Below, one piece after another: positions 1-12,725 of a DNA stretch of 64,000 nt. Below the pieces are notes generated by a model. It made no database searches. It was not told where the DNA came from and worked only from the letters and a program-made list of their open reading frames with translations. The stretch comes from Microcebus murinus (Eukaryota > Chordata > Mammalia > Primates > Cheirogaleidae). Each line of letters opens with the position of its first letter. The stretch's first letter is position 1. The translations under genes and the position numbers were made by a program. The DNA is taken from the NCBI RefSeq assembly GCF_040939455.1, contig NC_134117.1:27211501-27275500 (forward strand), given 5' to 3'.

Positions 1-1029
1 TTGGCTCCACACTGCGTGTGAATCAGCAAATACTTTGAAGGAAAGCCATGAAAGAATCTTCAGCTGACCTCAATTAGGGACTCTTTCATAGATCTACCTC
101 TTACATCTTGACTGTCTTGGCAACTCTATGATGAATTCAAACTGATTTTTAATTTTTATTTTATTCATTTATTTATTTTAAATCCAATCTTTCTAGTTAT
201 TCTCAGCAGAAAGATTGGTCTGACACAGCATGACTCTTCATAACTAAGAATGGAAATCTCCAAGTTTTTTAAAATTAGTCAGCCACAATGTATAACATAA
301 TAACAAATTATATTGGGTGATGAAGAGGAAAAGGCAGAGATAACATTAAGAAAAAGTAAATAATGCTTATTTTATTGGATGACTTGCCTATTGCTGAAGA
401 GAATTGTCTGTCATAGTTAAATAAATCTCTGTGGCCTCTCACCATGGAGCATCATAATACATGGAGTTGTCCAAAAGACAAGCAGGTCATAAATTGCAGT
501 TTGGTATGTCTGCCCTTAAAGCGTTCCTTAATTGGCTGTTTTCTCTGTCTCCTTAGTAAGTGTTGCCTTTCCCTTTGGAAAGGCAGTCAGGTGGGTTTGC
601 GCTTCACTTCACCTGCTTGTGTTGATGATTGTCTCTGTAAGGGGTCCCAAAGTCATTCTTTGATAGACTTATTAGCCTGATCATAATTCATATCTTCTAT
701 ATTTGATGAAAATTCATATGATCATTTTTACTTGATGTAGAACAGAGAAATAAACAATTATATTTATATAATTGGAGCTGTATAATCTACAAAAATATTG
801 GTAGAACTAGTGACTTTAGTTAGATTGTAGGCTATAAAGTCAATATGCAAAAATATTATATTTCTATTTGCTAGCCACAAATAACTGGAAGATAAAATTT
901 TAGCAAAAATTTTTTCAATAGCGTCAACAACAAAAACTTAGTAATAAATTTGATAAATTGAATCTGTGAAAATTTACTAATTTTGTTAACATTTATAAGG
1001 GAGTAGTGAAAAGGGAAAGGCTTTTTGGG

Positions 1030-1200
1030 TAAAATAAATTCAAATGCTGGGCTCCACCATTTACTAGCAGGGTAACCCTCAGATAAGGTGTTTAGCCTCT
1101 CTAGACTTAAGTTTCACCTTTTTTGAAATGAGAATAGTAGAAATTACCTGAAGAGGTTGAAATTAGTTAAGATTATTTGACACTTAGCAGTTGCATAACA
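1030..1200 (+). repeat. MIR SINE fragment
   Basis: The order of motifs matches a MIR in sense orientation. There is a degraded clinical-type core (ccatttactagc, then a splice-like 'gtttagcctctctagac' block) and a following A-rich 'gaaatgagaatagtag' block. It is old and diverged. Confidence 0.5.
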
Positions 1201-1894
1201 AATGTCAGTAGTCTCTCTTCTCTTTGCATAACAATATAAGGACCATGCTCTACTTCTGAGTTAAATGTTTGACTGAAAATCTGGCCAAATTAGTTATCTT
1301 AACATTCTCAAGATACTAGTTGATTGAAGCAAAAACATATTGAAAGAAAGAATACCATTCAAAAAATATAATGAACATAACCATTTGTTAATTCAAAATA
1401 CAAAGGGCAGGGAACTGCCATACTGAAAATGCTGTCTTATAAATGCTATTAGTAACAAATAAGATTATTTATGAAGAGATAGTAATTTGGAACCCATGGG
1501 ATAAAATAAAGGATTTTCCATTAAAATAAAAATAGCTAATAAAATGGATTTAATTATTTTAGGGCATTTATTATTCCTTAGGAGAAATGATAACTTTTTT
1601 ATATCCTTTAACTTTGTCAGATCCATAGAGAATCAGCTCAACACAAAAATGCATTATTGTAGCATTGTTTCAAAGTACCTAACTTATTTTTAGTTGTCCA
1701 TTGATTACAGGAAAGGTGACTGAAAAATGCATCATGAGCACAGGACCAGATACAATAGAGCTCACAATAGGTCATTGCATCATCAGTAAATCATCTGGCT
1801 TCTTCTGATGATTATGAGAGGACCTGTGGCTGTGAGGGGAAAGCAACCATTCTTAGAACTATAGCTATCACATATTGAGTCCTTACTAGGAGAA

Positions 1895-1898
<4 letters not shown>

Positions 1899-1953
<55 letters not shown>
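1899..1953. repeat. (TG)n microsatellite
   Basis: About 27 uninterrupted TG units. The open frame it creates (Cys-Val repeats) is an artefact of the repeat. It directly abuts a MIR relic. Confidence 0.97.
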
Positions 1954-1956
<3 letters not shown>

Positions 1957-2125
1957 TTACCTCTCAACAATTCTGCAAAGCATTTTCAAGTTGATAAAAA
2001 TGAGGCATAGAGAAGCAGAGAAAATTAGCCTAAGCTGTAGCTGGTTAGCAGTAGAGTTGGGACCTAGTCCCAGACTAATTGATTCCAGAACCTATGTCCT
2101 TAAACATTATATTCTACTCTTGCAT
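1954..2125 (-). repeat. MIR SINE fragment, antisense
   Basis: The run 'aaaatgaggcatagagaagcagagaaaattagcc' in pieces, followed by 'agtagagttgggacctagtccca' in pieces, follows the reverse complement of the MIR core and head. It is diverged, and its 5' edge is the TG microsatellite. Confidence 0.5.
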
Positions 2126-2730
2126 AACATTGCCATAATTGATCTCGTTCTATCCAACCTTTGGTGGTAGGGCCACTTTTTTACTTAGATGGAGAAGGCA
2201 GTGATTTTAGGGATCCTAAGATCAGCAATTCCTACTCAACTTCACAATATTTTCAAGCCTATGAATTGAAGTTTCTCATTAAGGTGAGCATGGTCAAGCT
2301 AATGACTGAGACACTACCTAAAAAAGAGACATCCTTCTTGTACCTATAGGATTTAGTTTAAGGACCCAAAATGATATGTAACTTCTAATTTATAGGAAGA
2401 AAAATTTGAAGTTCTGATCATGAGTCTTTGGTCCAAGTTTGAGGTGAGATGGCCCAAGTCTTGCCATGAATGATACGTATTTTAGTTGTTTACCTGTTGG
2501 TAAGAATGATAGATCAGAAAACAGTTTTTCGGGGAGAAAGCAAGCAAGGTCATTGGAGTTAATAGAAATATCCTTGTGGTAAGGGGAAGTAAACAGAATT
2601 GTGGAGCTAGAGAAATCCAAGACTGACAATTCTTTCATGTTCTGGGATTTCTTTATCATGAGTTTGGTCCCATGGATCCTATAGAGAATATCTGCCTGAG
2701 AGCCCAAATGAGCTTTGTTTCATGCCCTGT

Positions 2731-2865
2731 TGCTGTGATTCCCAAACTTCCCTGAAAATAGGAATCACCTGCAGTGGCACAAACTCTTGGGGTTTCCCAC
2801 CCAAACCTATTGAATGAGAATTTTTAGGGGAGAAGCTTATTAATCTACATATTTAATAAGCATTT
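2731..2865. repeat. MER5-like hAT MITE relic
   Basis: Begins near 'gattcccaaactt' and carries 'aggaatcacctgca' and a 'cctattgaatgagaat' block. These resemble the MER5 group of non-autonomous hAT-Charlie elements. Ends are unclear and it is old. Confidence 0.45.
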
Positions 2866-2944
2866 AAACAAAAAAAAAAGGGAAAAATTTAAGGTGATTG
2901 TCATTATCAAAGAAGTTGAACAATATCACTTAAAATCTTTGCTG

Positions 2945-3060
2945 TTCCCTACAGTAGCCACTAGCCACAAGTGGCTACCAAGTGCTTGAAATGTAGCCAG
3001 TGCCACATGTCAAAATGATATTTTAGATATACTGAGCTAAAGAAAATGTATTGTTGAAAT
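2945..3060. repeat. hAT-type DNA transposon relic
   Basis: Contains the paired phrase 'agccactagccac' and 'aagtggctaccaagtgctt', near-palindromic, as in common mammalian hAT-Charlie MITEs. Family not assigned. Confidence 0.35.
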
Positions 3061-3182
3061 TAATTTTATGTTTTCTTCTTTTTTACTTTTTAAAATAGGA
3101 CTATCAAAGAATTTTTAAATTATGCATTTACCTTGTATGATATTTGCTTTTCTGGGCATTTTTGCTTTAGAGAGTACAGAGC

Positions 3183-3345
3183 AGGCTAGTACTCCTCATA
3201 TATGGTTCATGGACCACTTGCATCAGACTCACTGGAGGTGGCTTGGTAGATTCCTGGTTACCAGCCCAGGAATCTCTGAGAGTGTGTCTCAGAAATCTGT
3301 CTTTTTGACAGGTGTTCACAGGTGATTCCTCTATACAGTAAAGTT
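3183..3345. repeat. MER5-like hAT MITE relic
   Basis: Blocks 'catcagactcactgga', 'cccaggaatctctgag' and the terminal 'aaagtttgagaattcctg' follow the MER5 pattern. This is the second such element within 500 bp. Confidence 0.5.
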
Positions 3346-3624
3346 TGAGAATTCCTGGAGAATTCCAGGAATTCTTTATTCCTGTTTTTTCCCATTTCCA
3401 AATCATAGGAGTCAGAAAAATTTAGGTTAAGTCAGAATCACTCCCAGATAATCTCCTATGAGTAACTCCTGATTCATTTATCATTCTCCCTGAACAATAC
3501 TTCTTATGGATTGAGGAGGAGCAAGTGTAGCCCATAAGAAACTTGTTCTGTGGTTGAAACCTGTCTGATATCAATATAACATTTTCTCTTGCTATTGTTG
3601 AGTAGATTTGTGAGAAAGAACTAC

Positions 3625-3773
3625 ATTAATCAAATGAAAGCTGGAGTGACTTTATTAATAGCAGACAAAGTAGACTTCATAACAGGAGATATTACCATGG
3701 GTTAAGAGATATACTATATAGTGATAAAGGGGTTGATTCACACACACACACACACATAGTGATAAAGGGGTTG

Positions 3774-3822
<49 letters not shown>

Positions 3823-5860
3823 AGCAATGCTAAATGTTTAAGCACCTAACAACAGAGATTCAAAGTATATGAAGCAAAAACTGATAAAATTGAAAGGAGA
3901 AATAGGCAAATTTATATTTCTACTTGGTGACTTCCGTATTCTTCTCCAGTATTTTATGGGCTAAATGGATAGAATATCAATGAGGATACATAAGACTTGA
4001 AAACATTATCACCCAACTTTACTTAGTTGACATTTATAGAACATTCCATCCAACAATAGCAAAATGTGTACACTTCAAGTACACAGGGAACATTCACCAA
4101 GACAGACCATATTCTGAGTCATAAATACAGGCCAAAATTTTAATACATTTAAAAGGACTGAAATCAAACAGAGTATGTTCCCTGACTATAATGGAATTAA
4201 CCCAGAAACCAATAATAGAATGATATTTGGAAAATTCTCCAAATAATTGTAAATTAAAACCACACATATCTAAATAACCCACATGTCAAAGAGGAAGTCA
4301 CAAAGGAACTTTAAATATATTTTAAATTGAATAAATATGAAAATACAGTATATTAAAATTCGTGGGATACAGCTAAAGCAGTGCTTAGAGGGAAATTTAT
4401 AGCATTAAATACTTATGTAGGCATCAAAGGGCTAAGCTTTAACATTAAGGAACTATAAAAAGAAGAAAAATTTAAACCCAAAGCAAGCAGAAGGAAGGAA
4501 ATAATGAAGGTGAGAATAGATATTGGTGAAATTGAGAACAAAATAAAAATAGAGTAATATCAATGAAGCAAATGCTTATTCTTTTAAAAGATCAATAAAA
4601 ATTGACAAACTTTTAGCCAAAATTACCAGGAAAAAAAATAGAGAAGACACAAATTATATGCCCCCAAATTTGAGAACTTAGGTAAAATGGACAAATTCCC
4701 TTAAAGATATAAACTACTAAAGTTTACGTAAGAAATATATAACCTGACTAGTACTATATTTATTAAAGAAATAAGTTGAATTAATAAACATCTTTCAACA
4801 AAACCTTCAGAACCATATTGTTTCATTGGCAAATTCTACCAAACATATAAGGTAAAAGTAATACTGATTCTGCACCAATTGTCAAAAAAAACCAGAAGGG
4901 GCTTCCTAACTCATTTTATGAGGCTAGTGTCACTCTGATACCAAAATTATACAAAAAATTATAAGAAAACTAAATATCAATATCCCTCATGAACATGGAA
5001 TCAGAAATCCTCAACAAAATATTAGCAAATTGAATACAAATATTTTAAAATACACAAAAAGAATAATTTATCATGATCAAGTGGCATTTATTCAGAGAAT
5101 GTAAGACTGGTTCTACATTTAAAAAAATCAATATTTCTCAGACTTAAGAACAAAATCATAAGATCATCTCAATAGATACAGGAAAAGCAGTTGACAAAAT
5201 TCAAAATCAATTAATGACAAAAACTCTCAGCAAACTAAGAATACAGGGGAATTTTCTCTACTTGATAAGGAGCAACTGCAGAAACTTCCATTATGCTTAA
5301 AGGAGGAAGACTGAATTTTTTTCCCTATAATAAAGAACAAAGCAAGGACATCTAATTTTACTACTCCTTATCAACAGGGCAATAGGCATGAAAAAGAAAT
5401 GAACAGAAAATAGATTAGAAAGGAATAAAACTGTCTCTATTCACAGATAATGTGACTGTATAGGAAATTTCAAAGAATTTATAAAAATATCGATGGAATC
5501 AAGTCAGTTTAGTAAGATTGCAGGATACAAGGTCAATATAAATTGTATTTCTATATCATAACAATAAACAATTGGAAATTAAAATATAAAAATATAGTAT
5601 CATTTACAATACCACACAAAACCATAGAATGATTAGGTATAACTCTAAAAAAAATTATAAGATCTGTATACTGAAAACTATAAAACACTGATAAAGTAAA
5701 TCAAAGAATACCTGAATAAATGGAGATATTTGCTGTATTTATGGTTTGCAATACTCATTAAGATGTCAGTCTGATCTTAGAGTGATGTGTAGAGTGAATT
5801 CAATCCCAATGCAAATCCAGTAGGAATTTTTATAGAAATCAATAAGCTATTCTAACATCT
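3625..5860 (+). pseudogene. Old L1 ORF2 relic
   Basis: Runs through recognisable L1 ORF2 DNA in sense orientation. Landmarks are a 'gacaaagtagacttcataac' block near 3665, 'gaacattccatccaacaatagc' in pieces near 4040, the 'ctaaagcagtgcttagagg' block near 4370, 'accaaaattatacaaa' near 4940, 'catgatcaagtggcattta' near 5070 and 'aatcaagtcagtttagtaag' near 5500. The reading frame is destroyed by many stops and indels. An internal CA microsatellite expansion lies at 3739-3818. It belongs to an old mammalian L1M class; the 3' UTR is not obvious. Confidence 0.72.
3739..3818. repeat. Duplicated (CA)n microsatellite
   Basis: Two CA runs (3739-3756 and 3777-3818) are each preceded by the same ~20-bp phrase beginning 'gtgataaaggggttgattca'. 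The unit has been duplicated, probably by slippage or unequal exchange, inside the L1 ORF2 relic. Confidence 0.93.
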
Positions 5861-5871
5861 ACTTTTACGGT

Positions 5872-5950
5872 TCTGAGGATCAGATGAAATAATTGCATAT
5901 AAAGAGTTTACTACAAAGCCTAGCATTCATAAGTAATAAATATTAGCTAT
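5872..5950 (+). repeat. MIR 3' end fragment
   Basis: 'ctgaggatcagatgaaataa' followed by 'agcctagcattcataagtaataaatatt' in pieces matches the 3' half of a sense-oriented MIR. Confidence 0.4.
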
Positions 5951-6049
5951 TATGAAATCTTTTGTTGTTCCCTTTGGCCAGTGGATATCTTTGATCCTAG
6001 ATACATTTCCTTTGATACATACTGAGAGTTCCGTCCTCTTGGGCATTTG

Positions 6050-6570
6050 TCCTCATTCATTCATTCATTCTACAAATATTTACTGAGCACCTATTCTGTA
6101 CACAGCATTGTGGTAAACTGGGGAAACAATGAATAAACAAACACAGTGGGACCTCAACATTTATGAAATTTTCATTACAGTAGCAAAATAGGTATTAAAC
6201 TACTTTTTACAGAACTCTGTAATTACAATTGTGAAAAGTGTTTTGAAGAAGTAGAGAATGCTGTAATACAGATGAGTGGGAAATTTAGCCTAAACTAGAA
6301 GTCTTTCTTGACAAGGTAGCATAAGAACTGAGGTTTGGGATGGTAAGAAGGGTCTAGGCAAAGGAAACCACCTCGGAACAGGTCCTAAGGAAGTGAGAGA
6401 AGGCCAATGCAGTTTGGAGTATAGATAGTAAAGGACAGAGGAGACCAAGATGCAGTTGGAGAAGAAGCCAAGAGCTGGGTTATGTAGTATTGTTTTAAGA
6501 GCGATGGGAAGCCATTGAAGGGTTTGTAGCAAGGATTTTGTAAGAGGAGGACTAATCTATTCATCCCTGC
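6050..6570 (-). repeat. L2 LINE 3' region, antisense
   Basis: 'tactgagcacctattctgta' at the left and 'gcgatgggaagccattgaag' near 6505 are hallmarks of the L2 3' end read in reverse. The gap between them is diverged. A second short fragment of similar type follows at about 6600-6680. Confidence 0.55.
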
Positions 6571-7599
6571 CTTCCTGTATCATGGCTATATTTTGAGGGC
6601 CTAACATACATAAGGCACTGTGCTGAGCTCTAAGAATACACCAATGAAGAAGTCAGACATAGATTTATGACGAAGTTAATAAAGCTTATATTTCAAGATC
6701 CCTCACTTGCACAACTTTTGTGAGTGCTAGTAACAGAAAGGGAAAGCCAGGTTACAATCAGGATACATTTCTATTTAAGCATTTCTGTCAGTTTTCTCAA
6801 GAAGCCTCAGAAGAGAAAGATCATAATCTCTAAAGCTTCCAGAGGCTATTGTGATTTCTTTTCTCATTCCAAATAAATATATATGTTTTAGGTATTTGTG
6901 ATTTTATATTCTTTTCTTAACAAAGGCTCCCCAAATTATATTAGTTTGAGGCCCCACAAAAACTGTATGCACCCCTGGTTGCAGCCCACATATAGTCTTA
7001 CAGGGGAGTCAGATAAGTAAACAATTTCACTATAGTATGACAACTGCTATGACAGAGGAAGACACCTTACCCAGATATGGGTGGGGAGAGAGTTAAAGGC
7101 AGGGAAATTTGGACCCTAAGATGATAAGAATCAGCGGTGCAAAAACAAGGAGAATTGCAAATTCTCTTTAGGGGAGTAGTAGTGTCTTTGGACCAAGCAG
7201 ACAATTAGTAGCTATTGGTTGCTATGGAAACACAAATTGACTTCGATCATGATTTTACAAAAAAATTGTGAATTTGGACTAAACTAAAGGGCAAGAAAAT
7301 CTTTTATGGTTTTCCTCCATCTGCTCTGCCTCTAACAGGAAAGATCAAAGAATTAAGTAAAACCTTGCCAGAAAGTAACAGAAGGCAGTCCCAGATAAGA
7401 TTGTTAGGAAAAGCACTTAATTAAAGTCAATGCCTTGAGAGAATAGGTCAGATAAACGGATTTCACCTTCAATATGTAGCAAGCTTTGAAGTACAGACAT
7501 ATACCTATAATATTCCTTAGTATTTAATGCTCCCAAGAATAAAATCCTCCAGGTCCATCTAGCACTAAATATTTTAGTTGTTAATATTATTATTTTCTT

Positions 7600-8130
7600 T
7601 ATTTTTTAAATTTGTAGATGTTGGTTGTAAAAATTATTGCAATATATAGAGTAAGACATGATCATCCATTCTTACCCCTCCTAATTGCCAGAGTTAGCTG
7701 TTAGTTTGGTGGGTCTCTGTCCAGACTTTTACCTGTGGATATATAAATATATATACCCATAAACACATATATACAGAGAAAGCTTTCAAAATCCCAAAAT
7801 GGAGCCATACTACCCTTATTGTTTATCAATTTGCTTTCTCACTTAACAATATATCATAAAAATCCTATATCTTTGAGTGCAGATTGATCAATTTTAATTA
7901 TTTCTAGTGGTTGCATTATATTAATAGTAGCTTAATTTTTAAAACATTTGATTATGGAAAACCTTTTAAATGTATGCAAAAATGCAGAGAGAATTATAAA
8001 ATGAACCCATCACTAAATGTTAACAATTTTCAACTTGTGGAAATTTTCTTTCATGTATACACTCACCCATTCTTCTATCCACTTATCAATTGACATCAAA
8101 GTTATCACTAAGATTTTGCTAATCAAATGC
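7600..8130 (-). repeat. Old L1-type LINE 3' relic, antisense
   Basis: Includes 'tttctcacttaacaatatatcataaaaatcc' in pieces near 7830 and a 'aaaatgaacccatcactaaatgttaac' block near 8000. Both are seen in old L1M 3' regions read in reverse. Edges and subfamily are uncertain, and more than one element may be present. Confidence 0.4.
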
Positions 8131-8939
8131 AACTATAGTGAATATAATTGTAAAGATGTCTTTACATGCTTCTGATCAAAATGTTGAGCCCCAGAGCACT
8201 GGAGTGAGTGAATGTCATTTGGAATATTCTCTGAAGGAGGAGTCACCTGGAAAGGTAGATATCTGGACTATACTAGATTGTAAGAGAAAAACTAAGGAGA
8301 AAACTAAAATCTGTAAGTTAGCTGTGTTGTGTAGCTGGGGGCTTGGTTTTAATAAAAACCAGTCATTAGAGATAAGTGTTCTGAGTTAAGATAAGTGCTA
8401 GCTTGCATGTTAAGCTAGTAAACTGGAACTTCAGAGCTATGTAGCTAGGACACTAATTGGAGACTATCAAGACTAGAACTTTATAACACCTTTGAAGGGC
8501 TCTCTAAATGTAATAATGGGAATATAAGTTTTTATACAGAGACCGTAAAAATTAGGGAAATGTGAGCTGTATTTGAGAAGGCCCAGATTGCACTCAGATT
8601 TTGGTGGTGTGATTTTTCTAAAGATTATCAGATGTTTGCATTATTCAGACCTAGTTATAAAATAACATGCTTTACCAATAAAGAGAACTTTGTTTTTTCT
8701 GGCTCAGAAAAAGGATTTATGTCTTTTTAAACTCTCCTAAGTGTTAGTTGAAGGGCTGCTGAGGCATGACTCTCACTTAATTCCTAAAAGAGTCCAGAAT
8801 TCTGGTTTCTTGATTGAACATTATATGCTAGAAAGTATATTTTATTGACTACATTAACTATTGCATTAATTAGGTTGTGAAGTTGTAATGCTCCCATTAG
8901 TGGAGGTGAGAAAAGAGCAGAGCAAATAAAACAGACATT

Positions 8940-9550
8940 TCTAAGGAAGAATTACTCTTCATGGAGTTGAGTTGGATTTAGGAAGTAAGGGGTTTAAAAA
9001 ATGAAGGATGAGGCTCTGGTTTAAAATAGTATGACCAAGAGGGTGATGGTCATCAATAGAAACAGAGGCTTTCTGGGTGGGCAAAAGAGTTTAACGAGAT
9101 GACGTTGAGTTTAGTTTTGAATATGTTCCTTTCGGAGTTCAGAAGATTCTTTGAATCAGAGAATTGTTGGCTGGAGATGTTGATTTTAGAGTATATAATA
9201 TAGAGATGTAGGCTGAAGCCATTCAAATGCTTTTTGAAATTCTTGGTGCTTATTAAAGAACTCAAAGCAGAGGAGTAGGTATCAGAATATTTCTCCATTT
9301 ACTGTGCGAAAGGATGAAATGAGGCTGAGAAGAACCTGACATAGATGACAAAACCTAGATAGAGCAGTGATCCAGAAGAGGAAAGTCAGCATTTTCCTGT
9401 GTCCTCCACAGTGACTCTATGAATAAAGGGAAGTCAAAGGTGTTTTCTAATTGCCCACCAATACACTTGAAAATTGGCTGCAATGACTTGAGGAACTTCT
9501 CCCTTACGCTACTGGAGCTTATTTTATTAAATACTATCACCAAGATATGA
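8940..9550 (-). repeat. Diverged L2-like relic, antisense
   Basis: A purine-rich, stop-laden stretch with 'gaggctctggtttaaaat', 'gatgacgttgagtttag' and 'tgaagccattcaaatgc' that resembles the antisense strand of L2 ORF2. The similarity is weak, and the block could partly be unique intron. Confidence 0.38.
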
Positions 9551-9764
9551 AGAACTCTTTATTACTTTTCTACAAAGACCACTATTATATAAGGAACTTA
9601 GACTTGTATGTCCCCCCTTGATAAGGTGCAAAGGAACAATGAAGAAATGTCAAGAGAATACTCCAAAGAAAACTTGAGAGCCATCACATCAGTGAAGTGG
9701 AATCCATCATGTTCTCAATACAACTTCTCTGAGAATAGTCATACCGTATGAATGGTGGGAGAAA

Positions 9765-9920
9765 GTGAGCTCACATTTAGTGAGTAACTACTATATGATA
9801 TTACAGAGCAAACTTTAGATTTTACAACAACTTTGAGAAAGAGGTTCTATGATACTCATTTTGTTGAAGAGGGAACAGGCTTACAGCAAAAAGGTTACAT
9901 ATAAATTTGGATAAAAATTC
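9765..9920 (-). repeat. MIR SINE fragment, antisense
   Basis: 'tagtgagtaactactatatg' to 'ttgttgaagagggaacaggc' to 'aaattcaagtgttag' follows a reversed MIR. Diverged. Confidence 0.45.
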
Positions 9921-9974
9921 AAGTGTTAGATATTTGCTTTAAAAAGTAAGATTCTCATAATTATTTATTGGATA

Positions 9975-10225
9975 GGTGGGGAGTGGGTGGAGGTTTAGAT
10001 GATGTAAGAATAGCAGACACAACAAATGTGAATGTACTTAATGCCACAGAACCATGCCCTTAAAATTATTAAAATGGTAAACTTTTTGTATAATTTACCA
10101 AATACAAAAAAAGAATGGCAGAATTTTGAAAATATTGAAGCTAGATGGTAGATATTTGAGATTCATTATACTCAATTTGCTTTGTATATGTTTGAAATTT
10201 TTCATGATTAAAAGTTAAAAAATAC
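9975..10225 (+). repeat. Old L1 3' UTR fragments
   Basis: 'gtgaatgtacttaatgccac' with 'aaaatggtaaactttttg', then a separate tail 'tttgtatatgtttgaaattt' ending in a short A-rich run, are L1M 3' UTR motifs in sense orientation. Probably two old fragments side by side. Confidence 0.55.
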
Positions 10226-10404
10226 TATCTAAAGGCACATTTAAACATATGTAGCATCTTTTCAGAAGCATGAGAATTATGGACATAAATATCTGTTACA
10301 CAAGATCCACATAACTAGTTACTTGAAATCTAGTTACTTGAAAGATATTGTAACCATTTAACCAAGTAGTGACTATGCAATCATCATCATCATAATACAT
10401 TCTA

Positions 10405-10600
10405 GTAGTTTTAATATTTAATATTTTATAAAGCACTTTTACATAGAGTATATATAAACATTTTTATGAAGTAAATCTTATTATGCCCATTTTATATACA
10501 GCTATAAAACCTTGCCTATGGTCTTACAGGAAATAAGAGGCAAAGCTGGGGTTCAAATACAAGTTTCCTAACTCTAAGTCCTTTACTCTGTCCCATAAAC
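10405..10600 (-). repeat. MIR SINE fragment, antisense
   Basis: 'tataaagcacttttacatag', 'ttattatgcccattttatat', 'agaggcaaagctggggttca' and 'ctaactctaagtcctttact' occur in the order of a reversed MIR. A partial sense MIR may follow at 10,700-10,770. Confidence 0.55.
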
Positions 10601-12194
10601 TCCCTTGGTGGTGTTATTTTGATAATGATGTTTTTACAATGTCTCTATCAGTGTTCTTGAGCTCTAATCCTAAACTGGTTGCTCATCAGTAGTGTCACTG
10701 TTGGGGTGACTTTGGGTAAAATCAGTTCATTTTAATGCACTTCATTTTCCTCATTTGAAAACTGAGGTAACCAGACCTGATGAGAGTCTTGGTTCTTCAT
10801 CTCTAAAATTCTTCAGATTAGTTTTGAAAGTAACTCAGGCACTAATAGAGGTATAGTGATCAAAATGGAAGCAGTAGTCCTATTGTATGTGTCAGGTCTC
10901 ATACAGAGTTTTGCTTTTATTTCTGGATACTGTATTTTAAAAGAGAGATTGATAAAGAAAATTATACCAGAGAACAACTATAGTCCATGCCCTCAAGGGT
11001 ATGGACTGAATCATAAAGTGGACAAGTTAACTCATGTTACAGAACTTCTTGCTCAATCCCCATCTTCTCTCATTTCTTATATTAATATTTGCTATATAGA
11101 CTTTGGATTTTTGGTTCTTTCCTTTCCTATTATTCCTAGTGATAAAATATCCAACCACACTTTTCTTGTTTGTTTGCTTTTAGCTATTATTCGTGGCAAA
11201 ATAAACTATGTACTACATTTGGAGGAAAATAATATTTTGGAGACCCTTTTGATTGTCACTGGGTGTCTAAACTAATTTCAATTTCATAAATACTCAACAA
11301 TTCCTTTTCACATTGCCTATGTAAAAGCAACTTATTTACCTAAATATCTAGTCTCTTTCATTTAACCATGTAGATTTATATTCAAAATCACAGTATTTTT
11401 AATTATTAGAAGTTTGTAAACATGTATTTTTCCTTACAATTAATAACACATTCTGTTCTTTATCTTTTTCTTTCTTAATGTTTAATGACTCTTGAGATTT
11501 TTTACAAGGCTATATTCAGAGTTTTGAACAAGTAAGGAAGCCTTCTTGTATTTTCTTTTGATTCATAGATATTTGCCTACATTATACTTTCAGTTTTAGA
11601 ATTAACACTATATTTTTGCGATCTTTTAAAGCATATTCATCAATCTTTTCCTAGCAAAATATACAATTTTTTAAATCCCACCCGCTAGCATATTAGTAAT
11701 GGAACAAACTGACATTGTGTGCCTCCTGATATGCTATGTTGAAAAGGATAACTTTTTCATAACTTGTATAACTTGAATCCAGTCTCAAGGAAACATCAGA
11801 CAAACCCAAATTGAAGAACATTCTACAAAATAAATGGCTAGTACTTTTAAAAAATGTCAAGTTCATGAAAGACAAAGGATGAGGAACAGATTAAAGGAGA
11901 CTAAAGGGGCATGAAAATTAAATGCAATGTGTGATCCTCGGTTGGATCAATAAAATTCATATAAAGGACATTTTGGGGGCCATTAGCAAAATTTAAGAAA
12001 GGTTTATAAATTAGATAATATATCAACATTATTTTCTGATTTCAATAATTATACTATGGCTCTACTAGTACAAATTTCGTCACTAAGGTAATTATACATT
12101 CATAATTGTCCTTAATCTTATAAAATATACACTAAAATATTTAGGAGTTAAAAAAAACAAAAACTTTATAGTTCTTGAGATCCCCCAGGTACAA

Positions 12195-12725
12195 CTTCTT
12201 CATAATCTAGCAGCCCCAGCCTGCTTCTCGGATTTCTCAGAACTCATGTCCTACCCACTTCCTTTCATTAGGATTCACCAATCTTGGCCTTCTTTTCCTT
12301 TCTCAAACACCCCAAGCTTGTTCTGCTTCAAAATCTTTGTACTTGCTATTTTCCCTGCCTACAACATTCTCCTCCCAAATCTATGCATGGTTGGCTTGTG
12401 ATCTTCAGGGCCTGGCTCAAATGTGATGCTTCAACACCTCACCTCAGGGCAGTAGTTTCTGACTACTCAAACAAAAGCAGTTCTTCACCGGTCTCAATTA
12501 TATTAACCTGTTTTCATGTGTTCATGGGACTTATCACTATCTAAATTTATCTTGTTTATTTATTGCCTATCATCTCCCTCACCCTCCACTCTTCCATTCC
12601 TACCTATTTAAATGTAGGTCCATGACAGGAGGACCTTGTCTGTCGTGATCACGTCTATAAACCCATTGTCTAGAATACCTGTTACATGGCAGGTGCTAAG
12701 TCACATTTGTTGAATGGATGAATAC
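12195..12725 (+). repeat. L2 LINE 3' end
   Basis: 'cctgcctacaacattctcct' near 12355, 'gggcctggctcaaatgtgat' near 12410, 'gaccttgtctgtcgtgatc' near 12630 and the terminal 'tttgttgaatggatgaatac' are the classic L2 3' order in sense orientation. About 0.5 kb, ancient. Confidence 0.68.

Noticed and set aside
10856..11275. 139-codon plus-strand open frame
   Set aside because: The longest non-repeat frame, but there is no match to any family I know, the composition is AT-rich and hydrophobic as in random intron, and no splice context fits.
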